Source: Pseudomonadota bacterium (GTDB lineage: Bacteria; Pseudomonadota; Alphaproteobacteria; Rhizobiales; Segnochrobactraceae). From it: a DNA stretch of 6,331 nt. Location of the stretch: contig JAEZMP010000362.1 in assembly GCA_023442215.1 (NCBI GenBank), forward strand, positions 1 to 6,331. Reading direction: 5' to 3'. Within the stretch, counting starts at the first letter, position 1, and each line of letters opens with the position of its first letter. A program made the translations under genes and the position numbers. The notes below the pieces were generated by a model. That model saw only the letters and a program-made list of their open reading frames with translations. It was not told the origin of the DNA and made no database searches. This document shows, one piece after another, positions 1 through 5,805 of the stretch.

Positions 1-107
1 GACCGGCACGCGGCCAGCGTGTGAGGCCGGCCGGCGGATGTCGCCGCGCGTGCCGGACGGTGCCGCCGGCGGGCCGCCCGGGCGGATGCGCCTGCCACGG
101 GGCGGCG
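1..107. other. Unassigned left edge, no supported gene
   Basis: I see no supportable gene here. Frame 1 reads seven codons from the window edge to a TGA at 22-24, which could be the 3' end of an upstream gene; in a complete I-C locus that would be cas2. Seven residues (DRHAASV) are too few to identify it. The other two plus frames stay open only because the DNA is very GC-rich, and their translations are rich in R, P, A and G with no recognisable motif. Confidence 0.4.
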
Positions 108-114
108 CCTTCCA

Positions 115-157
115 GCGCGAACCCCAAGCTCGCACGATTTCCCCGGCCGGTTCGCGC
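115..157. repeat. Inverted repeat in the leader, third copy at 238-246
   Basis: GCGCGAACC at 115-123 and GGTTCGCGC at 149-157 are perfect 9-bp inverted copies with 25 bp between them. GGTTCGCGC occurs again, directly repeated, at 238-246 in the next hairpin. Three copies in 130 bp suggest a protein-binding motif, for example for a leader-binding factor or the adaptation complex. GC-rich words recur easily, but the AACC/GGTT core makes chance less likely. The role is inferred. Confidence 0.55.
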
Positions 158-225
158 ACGTCTCAAGCGATTGATTTTCCACGGGACGAGGCATCACGCC
201 GCCTTTCGCCGGCCCACGAAGGCCG

Positions 226-252
226 CTCTCCGCGCGCGGTTCGCGCGGAGAG
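226..252. repeat. Perfect hairpin in the leader
   Basis: CTCTCCGCGCG (226-236) and CGCGCGGAGAG (242-252) form a perfect 11-bp inverted repeat around the 5-base loop CGGTT. It lies 40 bp before the first repeat. Its right half, CGCGCGGAGAGGCG, closely resembles the core CGCGCGGAGGCG of the CRISPR repeat. It could be a leader structure, a binding site, or a relic of repeat-like sequence. There is no T run after it, so it is not a standard terminator. Confidence 0.6.
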
Positions 253-720
253 GCGAATTTCTCCCGCCTTCCCAATCTGCTACGCTGCCGGTGTAGCCTC
301 CCGCGCGGAGGCGTGGATCGAAACTCGGTCACATAGGCATCGATGACGTCGGGAACCGGTCGCTTCCCGCGCGGAGGCGTGGATCGAAACATCCCGACGT
401 GCTCGCTCGTGTCGCGCAGGCACAGTCGCCTCCCGCGCGGAGGCGTGGATCGAAACGAGCCGGTCTCGACGCTGTCCCGGCCAGCGCGGTGTCGCCTCCC
501 GCGTGGAGGCGTGGATCGAAACATCACATCAAGACGGTGCCGCATCGGCCCGCTCGGTCGCCTCCCGCGCGGAGGCGTGGATCGAAACACGGATCGCGGC
601 CGCGACACCTGGATTTTCGCGAGTCGCCTCCCGCGCGGAGGCGTGGATCGAAACGACGAGGACGTGATCTTCACCGCCACCGTCGAACGTCGCCTCCCGC
701 GCGGAGGCGTGGATCGAAAC

Positions 721-755
721 GGCATCGCCCAATGGCTCGGGTCGCGCCTTACCGG
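721..755 (+). other. Spacer 7, probable match to a phage tail lysozyme gene
   Basis: Read in frame from its first base, this 35-bp spacer gives GIAQWLGSRLTG. The G-I-A-Q-W-x-G-S-R pattern resembles the conserved stretch of phage tail-associated lysozyme domains (Pfam Phage_lysozyme2 type, from memory). The spacer would then come from the sense strand of a tail-tip or baseplate hydrolase gene. This is a reading of 12 residues, not a database match. Confidence 0.5.
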
Positions 756-854
756 GTCGCCTCCCGCGCGGAGGCGTGGATCGAAACAGGAACAGCTGAT
801 ACCGATCTGTCTCCGTGCCGGCGTCGCCTCCCGCACGGAGGCGTGGATCGAAAC

Positions 855-889
855 CTTTTGCGCGAGATCGCCCGATGCCTCGGCGTCAC
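855..889 (+). other. Spacer 9, probable match to a phage portal protein gene
   Basis: Read in frame from its first base, this 35-bp spacer gives LLREIARCLGVT. Lambda-type portal proteins (gpB family) carry a conserved segment of the form LLRxIAAGLGVSYE, as I recall it. Seven or more of the twelve residues fit that pattern, including L-R-x-I-A and L-G-V. The source would be the sense strand of a tailed-phage or prophage portal gene. Confidence 0.5.
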
Positions 890-1117
890 GTCGCCTCCCG
901 CGCGGAGGCGTGGATCGAAACATCCGTTGGACGAGCGCCGTCGGGTCCGCCAAGGTCGCCTCCCGCGCGGAGGCGTGGATCGAAACAGGGTCACGAACTG
1001 CGACTGCAACTCGGCCACCGTCGCCTCCCGCGCGGAGGCGTGGATCGAAACTCGGTCAGGATTTCGGGCGCGACGGCGACCTGTCGTCGCCTCCCGCGCG
1101 GAGGCGTGGATCGCGGG

Positions 1118-1156
1118 GACGGCGAGGCCGGTGGGTGACGGCGACGTTGCGGTCCT
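1118..1156. other. Gap between the array end and the repressor stop codon
   Basis: This 39-bp stretch separates the decayed last repeat from the stop codon of the convergent ROK gene. It has no hairpin followed by a T run on either strand, so no intrinsic terminator is visible for the array or for the repressor. GACGGCGA occurs at 1118-1125 and 1137-1144, and GACGGCGAC in spacer 12 at 1072-1080. The stretch might be a decayed spacer, but no further repeat follows it. Confidence 0.45.
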
Positions 1157-2365
1157 TCACCCGGCCTCGCGGGCGGCGAAGGCGTTGAGCTGGCCGTATT
1201 GCGGGTTGAGCATGGCGAGCAGCGGCAGGATGGCGGCGCCGCGGGCGACGGCGTCGGCGCCGAGGTCGGCCTTCATCAGGCGCGGCACCTCGCGCTCGGT
1301 GCGGGCGATGGAGGGATAGAGCGGCGGCACGCGCGCGATCAGCGCCTCGATCAGCCAGGACGGTGCGTCGCCACCGAACATCACGGTTTCTGGATCGAAC
1401 AGGTTCTCGAGCGTGTTGAGCCCGATGCGCAGCGGCTCCACCGCCTCCTCGATCCAGGCGGCGACCGCGGGATGGTCGGCGGAAAACCGGCTTTCGAACG
1501 CGAGCGCATCGCCCGGGGCGACACCGCGGGCGGCGAGGAAGCGGCTCAGCGAATCCATCGACACATAGGTTTCGAGGCAGCCGCGCTTGCCGCAGATGCA
1601 GGGCTGGCCGCCCGGCACCGAGATCATGTGGCCGAACTCGCCGGCATTGCCGTTGGCCCCGCCGAACGCCGCACCTTCGAGCATGATGCCGGTGCCTAGG
1701 CCGTTGCCGAGATAGACATAGACGAAGTTCTTGAGCTTGCGCGCGGCCTCGCCGAAGCGCGATTCCGCCGTGACCGCGCACTGGCCGTCGTTGGCGAGCG
1801 ACACCGGCAGGCCGGACGAGGCGCGCAGCAGGCGGACGAGTTCCGCGCCGTCCCAGCCCGGCAGGCGCGGCGGATTGATGCCCTTCACCGCGAACGGGCC
1901 GGCGGTGGCGAGGCCGACGCCGAGAAAGCGGGCGGGATCGAGCCGCAGCGGCTCGCCCGCCGCCTCGCGCAGGATGCGGGCGGCGGTTTCGGTGAGGATT
2001 TCGGCGACCGCGGGGGCGCGCACCTCGCCGAGGGGCCGGGTCTGCGACATCAGCACGTCGCCGCCGAGATTCATCACGATGGCGGTCAGCCGGCCGTAAT
2101 CGACGTGGAAGCCGATGGTGAACGCGCCGTCCGGGTTGATCGCGATCGGCTTCGGCGGCTTGCCCACGCGCCGCTCGGCCGCCTTCTCCTCGCGCACGAA
2201 GCCGAGCGTCAGAAGCTCGTCGACGAGGTCCGACGTCGCCTGTTTCGACAGCCCGGTGATCTCGGCGATGCCGGTGCGCGGCACCGGGCCGTGGATGCGA
2301 ATGGCTTCGAACACCACCCAGACGTTGATGAGCTTCGCCTTGACGACATTCGTGGCTTGCAGCAC
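1157..2365 (-). CDS. ROK-family transcriptional repressor (NagC/Mlc/XylR type)
   Basis: This 402-residue protein has the usual length and layout of ROK repressors. A winged helix-turn-helix at about residues 10-65 contains TGIAEITGLSKQATSDLVDE. The sugar-binding ROK domain follows from about 82. Visible marks are ND (192-193) in the sugar site, GNGLGTGI (221-228), GGANGNAGEFGHM (235-247), and a zinc site made of H246 with C256, C258 and C263 in CICGKRGC, arranged as in E. coli Mlc. The kinase phosphate motif DxGGT appears as DYGRLT (89-94), so it is probably a sensor and not an active kinase. The start is GTG at 2363-2365, with GGGG about eight bases upstream and no ATG nearby. It is divergent from the ABC operon and probably represses it until a sugar or sugar phosphate binds. 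The ligand is unknown. Confidence 0.93.
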   Translation of the reverse strand: MLQATNVVKAKLINVWVVFEAIRIHGPVPRTGIAEITGLSKQATSDLVDELLTLGFVREEKAAERRVGKPPKPIAINPDGAFTIGFHVDYGRLTAIVMNLGGDVLMSQTRPLGEVRAPAVAEILTETAARILREAAGEPLRLDPARFLGVGLATAGPFAVKGINPPRLPGWDGAELVRLLRASSGLPVSLANDGQCAVTAESRFGEAARKLKNFVYVYLGNGLGTGIMLEGAAFGGANGNAGEFGHMISVPGGQPCICGKRGCLETYVSMDSLSRFLAARGVAPGDALAFESRFSADHPAVAAWIEEAVEPLRIGLNTLENLFDPETVMFGGDAPSWLIEALIARVPPLYPSIARTEREVPRLMKADLGADAVARGAAILPLLAMLNPQYGQLNAFAAREAG

Positions 2366-2380
2366 CGGAAATCCCCGCGG

Positions 2381-2409
2381 AATTAATAAGTCAGAATGAC
2401 GGATTAATT
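2381..2409. promoter_or_regulatory. 29-bp dyad, probable ROK operator
   Basis: The site reads AATTAAT, aa, GTCA, gaa, TGAC, gg, ATTAATT. Seven outer and four inner bases per arm pair perfectly around a central GAA, with only two non-matching positions per arm. It stands out as AT-rich within very GC-rich DNA. It starts 15 bp before the repressor start codon and ends one base before the TTGACA box of the ABC operon. A protein bound here could control both directions, giving operon repression and self-regulation. That the ROK protein binds it is inferred from position and symmetry. Confidence 0.7.
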
Positions 2410-2436
2410 ATTGACAGGGTCCGCCACCCCCGTCAC
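2407..2436 (-). promoter_or_regulatory. Possible repressor-gene promoter
   Basis: On the minus strand GTGACG (2436-2431, four of six bases of TTGACA) is followed after 18 bp by AATAAT (2412-2407, five of six bases of TATAAT). Transcription would begin near 2400, inside the dyad, leaving a 5' leader of about 35 bases. The -10 overlaps the TTGACA box of the opposing promoter, so the two could compete. AT-rich DNA here offers other choices, such as TTATTA nearer the gene. Confidence 0.35.
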
Positions 2437-2439
2437 TCT
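2411..2439 (+). promoter_or_regulatory. Promoter of the ABC operon (-35 clear, -10 weak)
   Basis: TTGACA at 2411-2416 is a perfect -35 box, directly beside the dyad. With 17 bp spacing the -10 would be CACTCT (2434-2439), which is poor. A weak -10 beside a good -35 is common in alphaproteobacteria. TCTAAT at 2451-2456 resembles a -10 better, but it has no -35 at the right distance and lies too close to the ribosome binding site at 2466-2473. Transcription would start near 2446. Confidence 0.55.
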
Positions 2440-2480
2440 GCCCGAAAGGCTCTAATGAAAAAGCCAGAAGGGGTCCACCG

Positions 2481-3794
2481 ATGTCCAACCGCTTTCCGTT
2501 CGGATTCCATCCCTCCCGCCGCGGCATGCTGAAAGGCATGGCGGGCGCGGGAGCGCTCGCGGCGCTGCCGCCGCTCACCCTCCTCGGTGGCAGCGCCGCG
2601 GCGGCCGAAGCCAGTCTCAGCGTGTTCGGCCCGCTCCCGCCCGATCCGGCCCCTCCCGGCGCCGCGAAGTTCGCCGAGGCCGCGTTCGACGCCTGGAAGA
2701 AGGCGAACGGTGCCGAGGTGACCTACGACCTGCTGGCCTGGCCGCAGCTTCACGACCGCATGGCGACCGCGTTCGCCTCGGGCTCGGCGCCGTGGGACGT
2801 GATGTACATGTGCGGCTGGGTGCCGGAATTCGCCGGCTTCCTGACGCCCTTCGCGGACAGCCTGCCGAAATCGCTCGTCGACGACATGCCGAAATCAAGC
2901 TTCGAGACGGTGACGTGGGACGGCAAGCGCTATGGCGCGGTGTTCACCCTGTCGCTGCTCACGCTGTTCTACAACAAGGAGCATCTGGCCGAGATCGGCT
3001 TCAGCGAGGCGCCCAAGACCTGGGACGAGATGAAGAAGGCCACCAAGGAGCTGACGCGCGACGGGCGCTTCGGCTTCGTGGCGAACTACGGCGATCCGGC
3101 CGGCATCGGCGGCACGGCGAGCTACTGGATGGTGTTCCTGCAGCAGGCCGGCGGCAAGATGTACGGCGAGGACGGCATGCCCGTCTTCAACGGCGACGCC
3201 GGCATCGACGCGCTGCAGATGATGATGGACCTGATGGCGGCCGGCACCGATCCGGGGTCGATCTCCTATGTCGGCATCAACGACGCCACCAACGTGCTGC
3301 TCGCCGGCCGCGCCTCGATGATGATGAACTGGCCGTTCATGTGGAACGCCGGGCAGGACCCGAAGCAGTCGCAGGTCGTCGGCAAGCTGGCGAGCGCCAT
3401 CCTGCCCGCCGGCCCGGCCGGCAGCGCCTCCATCGACGGCACCGACGCCTGGACCATCGGCAAGGACAGCAAGCACCCCGAGCTCGCCAAGAGCCTCGTC
3501 GAGTTCTATCTGGATGCCGACGTGCAGAAGCGCCAGGCGCTCGACACCGGCTGGCTGCCGATCCGCCTCTCGGTGCTGGCGGACAAGGAAGTGCAGGAGA
3601 AGCTGCCCAACGCCGCCGTCGTGCTGGAGCAGGCCAAGCACCCCTACAACAGCTTCGTCACGCCGGACTTCAACCAGGTGACGCAGGCGGTCGGCACCGA
3701 GGTGCAGAAGGCGCTGCAGGGCCAGAAGACCGCCAAGCAGGCGATGGCCGACGCCTCCGACCAGGTCGCGGCAATCGTGAAGCGGCGCGGCTGA
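2481..3794 (+). CDS. ABC sugar transporter substrate-binding protein (CUT1, family 1), Tat signal
   Basis: This 437-residue periplasmic protein would capture a sugar or oligosaccharide and deliver it to the permease pair encoded downstream. The N-terminus is a twin-arginine signal: SRRGMLKG at 12-19, then an Ala/Leu-rich stretch to about 37 and SAAAAEAS, with cleavage likely near residue 42. The mature part has features of family 1 solute-binding proteins (MalE/UgpB-like): WPQLHDRMATAFASGSAPWD (87-106), LFYNKEHLAEIGF (162-174) and APKTWDEMKKATKEL (177-191). The start is supported by AGAAGGGG at 2466-2473, seven bases upstream; beginning at Met16 would lose the RR pair and has no binding site. 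It is the first gene of the operon. The substrate cannot be read from the sequence. Confidence 0.93.
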   Translation: MSNRFPFGFHPSRRGMLKGMAGAGALAALPPLTLLGGSAAAAEASLSVFGPLPPDPAPPGAAKFAEAAFDAWKKANGAEVTYDLLAWPQLHDRMATAFASGSAPWDVMYMCGWVPEFAGFLTPFADSLPKSLVDDMPKSSFETVTWDGKRYGAVFTLSLLTLFYNKEHLAEIGFSEAPKTWDEMKKATKELTRDGRFGFVANYGDPAGIGGTASYWMVFLQQAGGKMYGEDGMPVFNGDAGIDALQMMMDLMAAGTDPGSISYVGINDATNVLLAGRASMMMNWPFMWNAGQDPKQSQVVGKLASAILPAGPAGSASIDGTDAWTIGKDSKHPELAKSLVEFYLDADVQKRQALDTGWLPIRLSVLADKEVQEKLPNAAVVLEQAKHPYNSFVTPDFNQVTQAVGTEVQKALQGQKTAKQAMADASDQVAAIVKRRG

Positions 3795-4051
3795 GCCGGG
3801 GCGCCGCGCGGCCCCTGACCGGCGTGGCTTCCGACCGCACTCACCTGTGCGGCCGGCAGGCATCCACGCCGGATTCAGGTGGCCGGGCATATCCCCGTGA
3901 TCGGGATCGCTTCGATCCGGGCGGGATATGCCGCGGGGCGCCGCCCCGATGTCACGGATTCCGGTGATCCCGGAGGCTGGGCCGCCGCGCGTCGTGCGGC
4001 GCGAACGCCCCTCGCGTGTCGCGAGGCGGGAACCCTTTCAAGGCGTACCAG
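3795..4051 (+). other. Stem-loop-rich intergenic region
   Basis: This 257-bp gap between the binding protein and the first permease has no convincing gene: open frames cross it, but without start signals or recognisable residues. It holds a series of inverted repeats. GCGGCGC (3782-3788) pairs with GCGCCGC (3801-3807) across the stop codon. CACCTG (3842-3847) pairs with CAGGTG (3876-3881), enclosing CCGGC/GCCGG. A long hairpin lies at 3886-3932. CGGGGC (3934-3939) pairs with GCCCCG (3943-3948). CCTCGCG (4010-4016) pairs with CGCGAGG (4020-4026). None has a T run, so they look like RNA-stabilising or attenuating structures, comparable to the malE-malF intergenic region of E. coli. Confidence 0.6.
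3886..3932. repeat. Long imperfect hairpin after the binding-protein gene
   Basis: GGCATATCCC (3886-3895) and GGGATATGCC (3923-3932) are perfect 10-bp inverted arms. Between them a second stem, GGATCG (3904-3909) with CGATCC (3913-3918), closes on the loop CTT. The ATAT core makes the pairing unlikely to be a by-product of GC content. It may protect the 3' end of the binding-protein mRNA, partly terminate transcription, or be one copy of a dispersed REP-like palindrome. Confidence 0.65.
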
Positions 4052-4960
4052 ATGGCTGCAACCGCCACCTTCGAACAGCGCCGGCGCGTCGTCGGCCTTC
4101 TCTTCGTCGCGCCGGCGCTCGTGGTGCTGGCGGCGATCCTCGGCTATCCCATCGTGGAATCGGTGCTGCTCGCCACCCAGAAGGTGCAGCTCAGCGCCGG
4201 CGAGATCAGCCGCAGCTTCATCGGCCTCGGCAATTTCGAGCGCCTTCTCGGCGACGAGGCCTTCCGCCGCGCGGTCGCCAACACGCTCTATTTCTCGCTG
4301 GCGGAGGTGGTGCTCGTCGTCGCCATCGGGCTCGGCATCGCCGTGCTCCTCAACCATCCGCTGGGCCGGTTCGGGGCGTTCCGCATTCTGCTGGTGGTGC
4401 CCTGGGCGATCGCGCCGGTCGCGAACGCGGTGCTGTGGAAGTGGATCCTCAACGCCAATTACGGCGTGCTGAACGGGCTGCTGAAGTCGCTCGGGCTCAT
4501 CAGCTACAATCAGGTCTGGCTCGGCAGTCCGGCCTCGGCGCTCAATTTCCTGCTGCTGGTCGACGTCTGGAAGTCGGTGCCGTTCGTGGCGCTGCTGATG
4601 CTGGCCGGGTTGCAGCGGGTGCCGTCGATCCTCTACCGCGCCGCCTACATGGACGGGGCGAACCGCTGGCAGGGGTTCGTGCACATCACCCTGCCCTCGA
4701 TCCGCAGCGCCATCGCCATCGCGGTCGTGCTCCAGACCATCTGGTCGCTCCGGGTGTTCGACATCGTGTTCGTGCTGACGCGCGGCGGGCCGGCGGATGC
4801 GACCGTGCTGATGAACTTCCTCGCCTACCGCGTGACCTTCAACTTCCTCGACATCGGCTATGGCGCGGCCATCGCCAACATCGTCTTCATCCTCACGCTG
4901 CTGCTCGCCGCGCTCTATATCCGGCTGATGCGGCCGCGCCGTCCGGGAGCCGGCCGATGA
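4052..4960 (+). CDS. ABC sugar transporter permease 1 (MalF/UgpA-like)
   Basis: This 302-residue inner-membrane protein forms half of the channel of a CUT1 importer. Hydrophobic segments lie at about 13-38, 78-101, 109-130, 163-186, 217-238 and 268-291, which suggests six membrane helices. The cytoplasmic EAA loop that docks on the ATPase is at 195-215: YRAAYMDGAN, then nine residues and the ending ITLP, with the conserved Gly at 202. The ATG at 4052 is preferred because AAGG (4040-4043) lies eight bases upstream. A GTG at 4016 would add 12 residues, but it lies inside a hairpin and has no binding site. The stop overlaps the next start as ATGA, implying coupled translation. Confidence 0.92.
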   Translation: MAATATFEQRRRVVGLLFVAPALVVLAAILGYPIVESVLLATQKVQLSAGEISRSFIGLGNFERLLGDEAFRRAVANTLYFSLAEVVLVVAIGLGIAVLLNHPLGRFGAFRILLVVPWAIAPVANAVLWKWILNANYGVLNGLLKSLGLISYNQVWLGSPASALNFLLLVDVWKSVPFVALLMLAGLQRVPSILYRAAYMDGANRWQGFVHITLPSIRSAIAIAVVLQTIWSLRVFDIVFVLTRGGPADATVLMNFLAYRVTFNFLDIGYGAAIANIVFILTLLLAALYIRLMRPRRPGAGR

Positions 4961-5805
4961 GCTACGCCCGCTATCGCCGGGGCGGCCCGGCGCTCAGTCT
5001 CGCCGTCACCGCAGGCCTCGCCGTGTTCGTGGTGTGGTCGGCCGCGCCGGTGCTGTGGCTGGTGCTGTCGAGCGTGCTCGACCAGAGCGCGCTGATCGCC
5101 CAGCCGCCGGACCTGTCGCCCGCGCATTTCACGCTGTCGAACTTCGCGACCGTGTTCGGATCCGCCGCCGCCCTCGGCCACGGCATCCTCAATTCGCTGA
5201 TCGTGTCGGTGTTCTCGACGGCGGTCTCGCTGGCGCTCGGCGCGCCCGCCGCCTACGCCCTCGCCCGGCTTTCGGTGCCCAGGGCCAACGCGCTGTCGTT
5301 CCTGATCCTCGCCACGCAGATGCTGCCGGGCATCGCCATCGCCATTCCGCTGTTCCTCGTCATCAGCCGCCTCGGCCTGATCGACAACGTGCTGGCGCTC
5401 GGCACCGTCTATCTCTCGTTCAACCTGCCGATCGTGATCTGGATCCTGCGCGGGTTCTTCCTCGGCATTCCGCCGGGCATCGAGCGGGCGGCGGCCATCG
5501 ACGGCGCCGGCATCTTCGCCACCTTCCGGCACATCGTGCTGCCGATCTCGATCCCGCCCCTCGGCGCGGCCGCGGTGTTCGCGTTCGTCGAGGCCTGGAA
5601 CGAGTTCTTCTTCGCGCTGATCCTGACGCGGCAATCGGCCCAGACCGTGCCGCTCGTGATCTCGGCCTTCGCCGGCCAGTACCAGACCGTGTTCGGCCAG
5701 ATGATGGCCGCGGCCGTGATCAGCGTCGCCCCCGTGATCCTGCTCGCCATCGTGTTCCGCGACCAGATCGTGCGCGGCTTCGCAGACGGCATGATGAAAG
5801 GATGA
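4957..5805 (+). CDS. ABC sugar transporter permease 2 (MalG/UgpE-like)
   Basis: This 282-residue inner-membrane protein is the second channel subunit. Hydrophobic segments lie at about 13-38, 77-103, 113-137, 145-168, 199-222 and 248-267. The EAA loop is at 176-196: ERAAAIDGAG, then residues ending IVLP, with the conserved Gly at 183. The N-terminal periplasmic part has the PPDLSPAHFTLSNF pattern (50-63) common in MalG-type subunits. The start is supported by GGGAG at 4945-4949, seven bases upstream. It overlaps permease 1 by ATGA at 4957-4960 and the ATPase frame by ATGA at 5802-5805. Confidence 0.93.
   Translation: MSYARYRRGGPALSLAVTAGLAVFVVWSAAPVLWLVLSSVLDQSALIAQPPDLSPAHFTLSNFATVFGSAAALGHGILNSLIVSVFSTAVSLALGAPAAYALARLSVPRANALSFLILATQMLPGIAIAIPLFLVISRLGLIDNVLALGTVYLSFNLPIVIWILRGFFLGIPPGIERAAAIDGAGIFATFRHIVLPISIPPLGAAAVFAFVEAWNEFFFALILTRQSAQTVPLVISAFAGQYQTVFGQMMAAAVISVAPVILLAIVFRDQIVRGFADGMMKG

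Larger units (their letters stand above)
108..292 (+). promoter_or_regulatory. CRISPR leader (probable)
   Basis: This non-coding stretch abuts the first repeat. The side is set by repeat orientation (GAAAC end on the right) and by the degenerate last repeat at the far end. It should hold the pre-crRNA promoter and the sites that direct the Cas1-Cas2 integrase to the first repeat. The block GCGCGAACCCCAAGC at 115-129, followed by GGTTCGCGC at 149-157 and TTGATTTT at 171-178, resembles leaders of other type I-C arrays as I remember them; this was not checked by alignment. TTGATT at 171-176 could be a -35 box, but no good -10 follows, so I do not call a promoter. Confidence 0.7.
293..1117 (+). 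CRISPR. CRISPR array, subtype I-C type repeat, 13 repeats and 12 spacers
   Basis: The 32-bp repeats start at 293, 359, 425, 491, 557, 623, 689, 756, 823, 890, 955, 1020 and 1086. Spacers are 33-35 bp, all different. The repeat begins GTCGCCTCCC and ends GTGGATCGAAAC. Bases 3-9 (CGCCTCC) pair with 15-21 (GGAGGCG) around the loop CGCGC. In type I-C, Cas5 (Cas5d) cuts at the base of this stem, leaving an 11-base 5' handle on each crRNA. Variants: repeat 1 has C3A, which breaks a stem pair; repeat 2 has C6T, a wobble pair; repeat 4 has C14T and repeat 9 has G13A, both in the loop; repeat 13 has AAAC replaced by CGGG, marking the old, leader-distal end. The long open frames across this stretch are artefacts of the repeat. 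The subtype is assigned from the repeat alone, since no cas gene is visible. Confidence 0.97.

Noticed and set aside
38..346. Open frames over the leader as a small protein gene
   Set aside because: No ribosome binding site or recognisable motif, and they run into the first repeat; GC-driven open frames are the simpler reading.
1052..1145. Repeated GACGGCGAC in spacer 12 and after the array as a self-targeting hint
   Set aside because: Only nine GC-rich bases are shared, which is expected by chance here.
343..1319. Long plus- and minus-strand open frames across the CRISPR array
   Set aside because: They translate the repeat over and over (PPARRRGSK, LPRGGVDRN, ASRAEAWIET); these are array artefacts, not genes.
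1199..2399. Plus-strand open frames opposite the ROK gene
   Set aside because: They have shadow composition (R, A, G, P rich), while the minus frame gives a full ROK protein with HTH and zinc motifs.
2895..3890. Long minus-strand frame opposite the binding-protein gene, and the plus frame 2792-3967
   Set aside because: Low-complexity shadows of the binding-protein gene, with no domain or start signal.
3934..3948. Perfect 6-bp GC hairpin as an intrinsic terminator
   Set aside because: No T run follows, and the downstream permease must be expressed; it is better seen as part of the intergenic structure.
3928..5805. A single 625-residue frame that appears to fuse a new N-terminus to permease 2
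   Set aside because: Its first half is the wrong frame of permease 1; permease 2 starts at ATG 4957 with its own ribosome binding site.
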